From an uncultured Eubacterium sp. (lineage in GTDB: Bacteria; Bacillota; Clostridia; Lachnospirales; Lachnospiraceae), in NCBI GenBank assembly GCA_910584065.1, contig CAJTZN010000001.1, positions 79,488-143,487 of the forward strand: 64,000 nucleotides of DNA, read 5' to 3'. The notes under the pieces were generated by a model. It had not been told where the DNA came from, ran no database searches, and saw nothing but the letters and a program-made list of their open reading frames with translations. The position numbers were made by a program, and so were the translations under genes. Each line of letters opens with the position of its first letter. Positions within the stretch are counted from its first letter, which is position 1. Of this stretch, positions 59,972 to 64,000 are shown in pieces.

Positions 59972-60000
59972 TTGTTTTACTATCGCTTTAGTGATATAAT
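59972..60000 (+). promoter_or_regulatory. Promoter with palindromic operator for the DUF3990/HTH pair
   Basis: TTGTTT at 59972-59977, 17 bases, TATAAT at 59995-60000. The spacer contains an imperfect 16-base palindrome at 59981-59996 (TATCGCTTTAGTGATA; 12 of 16 positions symmetric), placed where a repressor would block the promoter. Confidence 0.72.
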
Positions 60001-60026
60001 GATAAGAAAGTGATTGGGGGAAGGAA

Positions 60027-60719
60027 ATGGATAAACGTATCATAATATATCACGGATCTGAAAAAGTTGTGAAACATCCGGTTTTTGGCGGAGGTAAAAA
60101 GAATAATGATTTTGGTCCGGGCTTTTACTGTACGGCAAATGAAGAACTTGCAAAAGAATGGGCGGTTTCTTCTTTGCGGGATGGGTTTTCTAACAAATAT
60201 ACGTTGGATACGGAATACCTGAATATATTGAATTTAAACAGTTCTGATTATACGATCCTCAACTGGATCGCTGTTTTGGTAGAACATCGTTTGTTTGCCA
60301 TTAAAACGCCCGTAGCGAGAAGAGCAAAGCGATATTTGATCGATCACTTCGGTGTCAATGTAAATGCGTTTGACTTGATCACAGGTTATCGGGCGGATGA
60401 TTCCTATTTTGATTATGCAGAGTCATTTCTTAATAATGGTATTTCGATAGAACAGCTGGCACGTGCCATGCGTCTTGGAAAGCTTGGTGAGCAGATCGTG
60501 GTCAAATCAAAATTTGCTTTTTCTAATTTGAAGTACGAAGGATCCGAAGCTGCTGAGAAAGACCAGTATCATGTTCTCCGTAAAAACAGGGATAATGAAG
60601 CAAATAGGCTGTATTTGGAAATGTTTGAGGAAGAGAGTGATGACCTGTATATTCAGGATCTTATGAGAGGAGGCATTAAAAATGATGACCCACGCATACC
60701 AAGAAATATACCTGAATAG
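60027..60719 (+). CDS. DUF3990 ADP-ribosyltransferase-like protein, probable toxin
   Basis: The 230 residues show an ART-like layout: His9 in IIYHGS, the Gly-Phe-Tyr strand NDFGPGFYCT (27-36), the DUF3990 hallmark GYRADDSYF (120-128) and a late GEQIVVKS (154-161) that could supply the third ART position (H-Y-Q/E type). GGGGGAAGGA precedes the ATG. The last 38 bases overlap the HTH gene. Members are annotated next to HTH or DUF3791 partners and are viewed as toxins or effectors; activity here is inference. Confidence 0.78.
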   Translation: MDKRIIIYHGSEKVVKHPVFGGGKKNNDFGPGFYCTANEELAKEWAVSSLRDGFSNKYTLDTEYLNILNLNSSDYTILNWIAVLVEHRLFAIKTPVARRAKRYLIDHFGVNVNAFDLITGYRADDSYFDYAESFLNNGISIEQLARAMRLGKLGEQIVVKSKFAFSNLKYEGSEAAEKDQYHVLRKNRDNEANRLYLEMFEEESDDLYIQDLMRGGIKNDDPRIPRNIPE

Positions 60720-61323
60720 GGCACAGTCGATACTTGGTGATGCTTTTGATCATGCAGTCAATACTTGCGGTATTCCCGGAAGCGACTTTGTAAAATTATT
60801 TCTTGTAAGTTCGGTGAGTAAGCGGATGGAAAACGGTGAACCAGCTTATGTTACGGGTAAGAGCGGTATTGAACTTGTTTTGGATATCGTCGCAGAAACG
60901 AAAGGTCAGGAACTTCAAATAGAACCTCAGGTGCGTTTCGATCGTTCCAAAGAATACTGGATCGGTTGGGCCGTTGCCTATTATCAATGGTATTCAGACA
61001 GAAAGTACCATGATATTTTTAAAGTGGTATCTTTTGAGGATTTGCAGAACATGTATACCCCCCTCCATGAGGCAGATATCACAAAGTTTGTTGATATCGT
61101 GGATTCACGAATGAAGGAATACTTTTCAGAAACCAATTTGAAGCGTATCCGCACCGTTTATGGGTGTACGCAGGCAGAACTGGCAGAACGTTCCGGTGTC
61201 AGCCTTCGTTCGATTCAGATGTACGAACAGCGGAACAGAGACATCAATAAGGCAAGTGGGGAGACCTTGTATCGCATGGCAAAGGTTCTGGGGTGTACGA
61301 TGGAAGATTTGATTGAAAAATAG
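60682..61323 (+). CDS. HTH protein partner of DUF3990, probable antitoxin
   Basis: The first 130 residues are a helical domain of the type found beside DUF3990 genes (GSDFVKLFLVSSVSKRMENG, YVTGKSGIELVLD). The C-terminal 65 residues are an XRE helix-turn-helix (CTQAELAERSGVSLRSIQMY). It overlaps the toxin-like gene by 38 bases and has AGGAGG upstream. It should neutralise the partner and repress the shared promoter. Confidence 0.8.
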   Translation: MMTHAYQEIYLNRAQSILGDAFDHAVNTCGIPGSDFVKLFLVSSVSKRMENGEPAYVTGKSGIELVLDIVAETKGQELQIEPQVRFDRSKEYWIGWAVAYYQWYSDRKYHDIFKVVSFEDLQNMYTPLHEADITKFVDIVDSRMKEYFSETNLKRIRTVYGCTQAELAERSGVSLRSIQMYEQRNRDINKASGETLYRMAKVLGCTMEDLIEK

Positions 61324-61574
61324 AGTAGACAGATATGCTGCATTGTGGTATACTTTACCCACTAAGAGGCGTGATGATTTAAATTTGAGACATTGTATTT
61401 TTATGTTTATTTCTATTTGTGAAAGTGAATATTAGTAAACATCCGAAAACAAAGAATTAAATTTAAGCTGTTATGTCTGACGGAAGAAAGTGTTGCTTTT
61501 ATGTTGGCTACACTTTGTTTTGGCAGGCTATTATTTTGCCTTTTAGTAAAAACATTACTAGGAGGAATTTTTTT

Positions 61575-62666
61575 ATGGAACAGAAAGATCTTAATTTTAT
61601 CCAGGATCAAATCGCTTATCAATTTACAAATCTGGATTTGCTTCAACAGGCATTTGTAAGGCGCTCTTACTCAGAAGAAAATGGTGGGGAGGATAATGAA
61701 GTTCTGGAATTTATAGGAGATAAAGTTCTTGACTTTATTGTTGTAAAGTATCTTACTGAAAAATATGGTTACTTTTTAAGCGAATGTGATGATTTTGACG
61801 AGAACGAAGAGTTTGATGAGTTTGCGACAGATTATCAGGAAGACAGATTAACCGAAATCAAAAAGAAATTAGTTCAGAAAAAGACACTGGCACGCAGAAT
61901 GGATAAGCTGGGTCTTGCGGAATATCTAATTATGGGAAAAGGTGATATCAGTAAGCGTGTTTTTGAGGAAGACTCTGTAAAGGAGGATTTATTTGAGGCG
62001 ATTCTCGGAGCGGTGGCATTGGATTCAGGGTGGGATATTTCAGAACTTGATGATGTGGTGAAAATTATGTTAGCCCCTGATAGTGAGTTGAGGGACAATA
62101 ACTCTCCGGATTATGTGGGGCTGATACAGGACTGGACAGGCAAAACGAATGGAACCATTCCGCTTTATCATTTTGAGGAAAAAAGCTATCGGTCAGGGTA
62201 TGGTTCTTATAATAGAAGTAATCTTGTGATTAACAGAACTGAAGTCGAAAAAAAAATATTTGAATGTTGTTTAAAGATTGATGGTTTATCCGAATACAGG
62301 GGAGTTGGAGATTCTAAAAGTGAAGCGAGGGAAGCTGCATGCAAAGTGGCATATACTTATTTGAAAGAACATAATCTCATAAATTCAATTAAAAATGAAA
62401 TACGATATCCAAACAAAGCGGAAGCTATCAATCAGTTAGAAACACTGGCAAGGAGAGGGTATTTTTCGATTCCTACTTACAAATTCAAAGAGGAATATGA
62501 TAAAAATGGGAATCCTATTTGGCAATGTGAATGTCATATAAAAGAAAAGGAAAAATACTTTTTATCAAAATATTCCTCAAAGAAAGGATCAAAAAAATCT
62601 TCTGCGTTTAAAATGTTAATGTATCTTTTAGAAGATGAAGAGTCTATGAATGATAGGGAGGATTGA
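61575..62666 (+). CDS. Accessory ribonuclease III with two dsRNA-binding domains
   Basis: The RNase III domain (about 1-170) keeps the four metal-binding acids: E45 and D49 in NEVLEFIGDKVLDF, and D138 and E141 in KEDLFEAILGA (matching E41, D45, D114, E117 of E. coli). It contains a 30-residue acidic insertion near 68-95. Two dsRBD-like segments follow: about 180-270 with GVGDSKSEAREAACKVAYTY and about 283-355 with the end KGSKKSSAFKMLMYLLEDEE. The housekeeping rnc normally has one dsRBD and about 230 residues; this protein has 363. A+T content is higher than in neighbouring genes. The ATG at 61575 has GGAGG upstream. Confidence 0.85.
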   Translation: MEQKDLNFIQDQIAYQFTNLDLLQQAFVRRSYSEENGGEDNEVLEFIGDKVLDFIVVKYLTEKYGYFLSECDDFDENEEFDEFATDYQEDRLTEIKKKLVQKKTLARRMDKLGLAEYLIMGKGDISKRVFEEDSVKEDLFEAILGAVALDSGWDISELDDVVKIMLAPDSELRDNNSPDYVGLIQDWTGKTNGTIPLYHFEEKSYRSGYGSYNRSNLVINRTEVEKKIFECCLKIDGLSEYRGVGDSKSEAREAACKVAYTYLKEHNLINSIKNEIRYPNKAEAINQLETLARRGYFSIPTYKFKEEYDKNGNPIWQCECHIKEKEKYFLSKYSSKKGSKKSSAFKMLMYLLEDEESMNDRED

Positions 62667-62670
62667 GATC

Positions 62671-63213
62671 ATGGGCAGAATCGTTATTTTAGTCGGCAGT
62701 ATGCGGAGAGGTGGTAATACAGAGCTGCTTGCGCAGGCATTTGCCGAGGGGGCAGGTAAAAATAATACAGTAGAAATGGTTTCTGTTGCTGATTATAAGG
62801 TAAATCCCTGCATCGGATGTAATTCGTGTTTTACAAGGGAAGGAAACCAATGCTTTCAAAAAGACGATATGGCAGAAATATATGTAAAAATGAAGTCAGC
62901 TGATCTGCTAGTGATCGCCTCTCCCGTTTACTTTTACGGAATCAGTGCAGAATTAAAAGCAGTCATTGATAGATTTCATACGCCAATGCGTAACGAATTT
63001 CGGGTAAAAAAACTGGCTTTGCTGTTAGTGGGAGCAGCTACTTTACCAGAATTGTTTGACGCGATCAAACTTCAATATCAACTTGTGCTTCAATTTTTTC
63101 ATTTGGAAGACGCAGGTATGGTTCTTGTGAGAGGAGTTAAGGATATTGGAGATATTAAGGAAACGAAAGCTTTGGAGGAAGCATATAAATTGGGGATTTC
63201 GATTCATGATTAG
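62671..63213 (+). CDS. Flavodoxin-fold NAD(P)H oxidoreductase with Cys cluster
   Basis: The 180 residues match the NADPH-dependent FMN reductase/iron-sulfur flavoprotein group: VGSMRRGGNTELLAQAF phosphate loop, ASPVYFYGISAELK and, between them, C47-x2-C50-x2-C53-x7-C61 (NPCIGCNSCF ... QCF). Compact Cx2Cx2CxnC motifs bind a 4Fe-4S cluster in Isf proteins; whether this one does is inferred. It starts 5 bases after the RNase III stop, with GGAGG upstream, so they form an operon. Confidence 0.83.
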   Translation: MGRIVILVGSMRRGGNTELLAQAFAEGAGKNNTVEMVSVADYKVNPCIGCNSCFTREGNQCFQKDDMAEIYVKMKSADLLVIASPVYFYGISAELKAVIDRFHTPMRNEFRVKKLALLLVGAATLPELFDAIKLQYQLVLQFFHLEDAGMVLVRGVKDIGDIKETKALEEAYKLGISIHD

Positions 63214-63274
63214 ATTCAATATTGGAGAGATGATTTCGGGGTAAATACATATCAATGAATAGAAAGGAGTCCTT

Positions 63275-63841
63275 ATGCAGCTAACATGGGATGAGATTGA
63301 ACAGCATGTTGCCGCCTGTACCCGGTGTCCCCTGAGCAAGACCAGAAATCGGCCGGTCATCGGACGCGGCGATCATCAGGCGGATCTAATGCTGATTGCC
63401 GAGGCGCCCGGAGGGCAGGAAGATCAGCAGGGGTTTCCCTTTGTCGGGAGATCAGGGGAAATATTAGACCGCCTTTTACAGGATTGCGGACTGAACCGGG
63501 ATGAAATATACATCACCAACATTTTAAAATGCCATCCCCCTGGCAACCGTGATCCGAGAGAAGAGGAAAAAGAGGCGTGTTTCCCATATTTAAAATACGA
63601 AACATATCTGTTGAAGCCAAGGGTCATCGTCTGTCTTGGCCGTGTTGCCGCGCAGCGCATTATTTCTCCCGATTTTAAAATTACCAGACAGCACGGCACC
63701 TGGACACATCGGAACGACTGTGCGCTGACCGCGACATACCACCCTTCTGCGATCCTGCGCGATCCTTCGAAGTATGAGATCGTGAAGAGTGATTTTATTG
63801 AAATTGTGAAAGAACGGGATACCCGGAGGAAAATGTCATGA
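63275..63841 (+). CDS. Family 4 uracil-DNA glycosylase
   Basis: The 188 residues have the family 4 motifs AEAPGGQEDQQGFPFVGRSG, the PPGNRDP loop and YHPSAILRD. Cluster ligands C15-x2-C18 and C102-x17-C120 suit a 4Fe-4S centre. It removes uracil from DNA. AAGGAG precedes the ATG. It overlaps a tiny zinc-ribbon frame by four bases. Confidence 0.93.
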   Translation: MQLTWDEIEQHVAACTRCPLSKTRNRPVIGRGDHQADLMLIAEAPGGQEDQQGFPFVGRSGEILDRLLQDCGLNRDEIYITNILKCHPPGNRDPREEEKEACFPYLKYETYLLKPRVIVCLGRVAAQRIISPDFKITRQHGTWTHRNDCALTATYHPSAILRDPSKYEIVKSDFIEIVKERDTRRKMS

Positions 63842-63906
63842 AATTTCAATTCTGCCCATACTGTGGGAATCAATTGGTAAATAATGAAGATTTAACAACA
63901 ATTTAA
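63838..63906 (+). pseudogene. Truncated zinc-ribbon frame
   Basis: A 22-codon frame starts at the ATGA overlap with the glycosylase stop and reads FQFCPYCGNQL, one half of a zinc ribbon, before stopping at TAA. A second Cys pair is missing. It may be the broken start of a zinc-ribbon gene or a chance frame. Confidence 0.35.
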
Positions 63907-63920
63907 AGTCCGTTGAGAAG

Positions 63921-64000
63921 ATGAGTTTGGGTAAGATAACAAGAGAACTTGAAGAACTCGACAATAGTGATGATATGCCTGAATTTTCTGAAGAAGAATA
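63921..64000 (+). CDS. Partial frame at the window edge
   Basis: The frame runs from ATG 63921 (MSLGKITRELEELDNSDDM...) to the end of the window without a stop. It is acidic and helical and follows a GAGAAG very close to the ATG. Too little is present to name a family. Confidence 0.3.
   Translation, partial: MSLGKITRELEELDNSDDMPEFSEEE

Overview
The window comes from the chromosome of a motile member of the Clostridia, most likely Lachnospiraceae. The evidence is a FliY-type flagellar switch with built-in CheC domains, CheD, PolC replicase, the MEP isoprenoid genes, a bactofilin-pyrH-frr-uppS-cdsA-dxr-rseP-ispG-polC order, and sigma-A promoters with TTGNNN-17-TATAAT spacing. Genus and species cannot be fixed from the sequence alone.

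Region 1 (1-21,848) is the 3' part of a long plus-strand motility operon. It runs motA (cut by the window edge), motB, fliL, an internal promoter, fliM, fliY, cheY, fliO, fliP, fliQ, fliR, flhB, flhA, flhF, flhG, a PilZ/YcgR-type c-di-GMP effector, cheB, cheA, cheW, cheD, a small coiled-coil membrane protein, fliA (sigma-28), a FapA/DUF342 protein and three small proteins of uncertain role. Many genes overlap by ATGA or lie within 30 bases of each other. These genes make the stator, switch, export gate, flagellar number/placement regulators, the chemotaxis core and the late-gene sigma factor.

Region 2 (21,849-38,860) is housekeeping. It holds rpsB-tsf with its own promoter and terminator and an odd palindromic tandem repeat between the genes, then a sugar-binding-domain/GGDEF sensor, a deacetylase-fold protein that has lost two catalytic residues, a bactofilin, pyrH, frr, uppS, cdsA, dxr, rseP, ispG and polC. 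PolC carries an unexpected collagen-like Gly-X-Y tract.

Region 3 (38,868-49,346) is a patchwork of single genes: a minus-strand AlbA_2/HATPase regulator with a 12-bp tandem repeat, a DHH phosphoesterase, a MATE pump, a thioredoxin-reductase-like flavoprotein without its CxxC, a 49-residue minus-strand gene, a TerD protein next to an AgrA/AgrC-like two-component system, a coiled-coil unknown, a GNAT acetyltransferase and a TetR regulator.

Region 4 (49,347-57,645) is a fructose PTS operon, fruR-fruK-fruA(IIABC)-ptsH-ptsI. It has a striking 10-bp phased operator over its promoter and an HPr without Ser46. A conserved unknown, a hotdog thioesterase and a membrane metallophosphoesterase follow.

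Region 5 (57,713-64,000) is the most accessory part. It has a minus-strand secreted GH43 protein that lacks the middle of its catalytic domain, an ADP-ribosyltransferase-like DUF3990 gene with an HTH partner (probable toxin-antitoxin), an A+T-richer pair encoding an extra RNase III with two dsRNA-binding domains and a Cys-rich flavoprotein, a family 4 uracil-DNA glycosylase, and small or partial reading frames at the edge. I saw no rRNA, tRNA, CRISPR array, insertion sequence or prophage.
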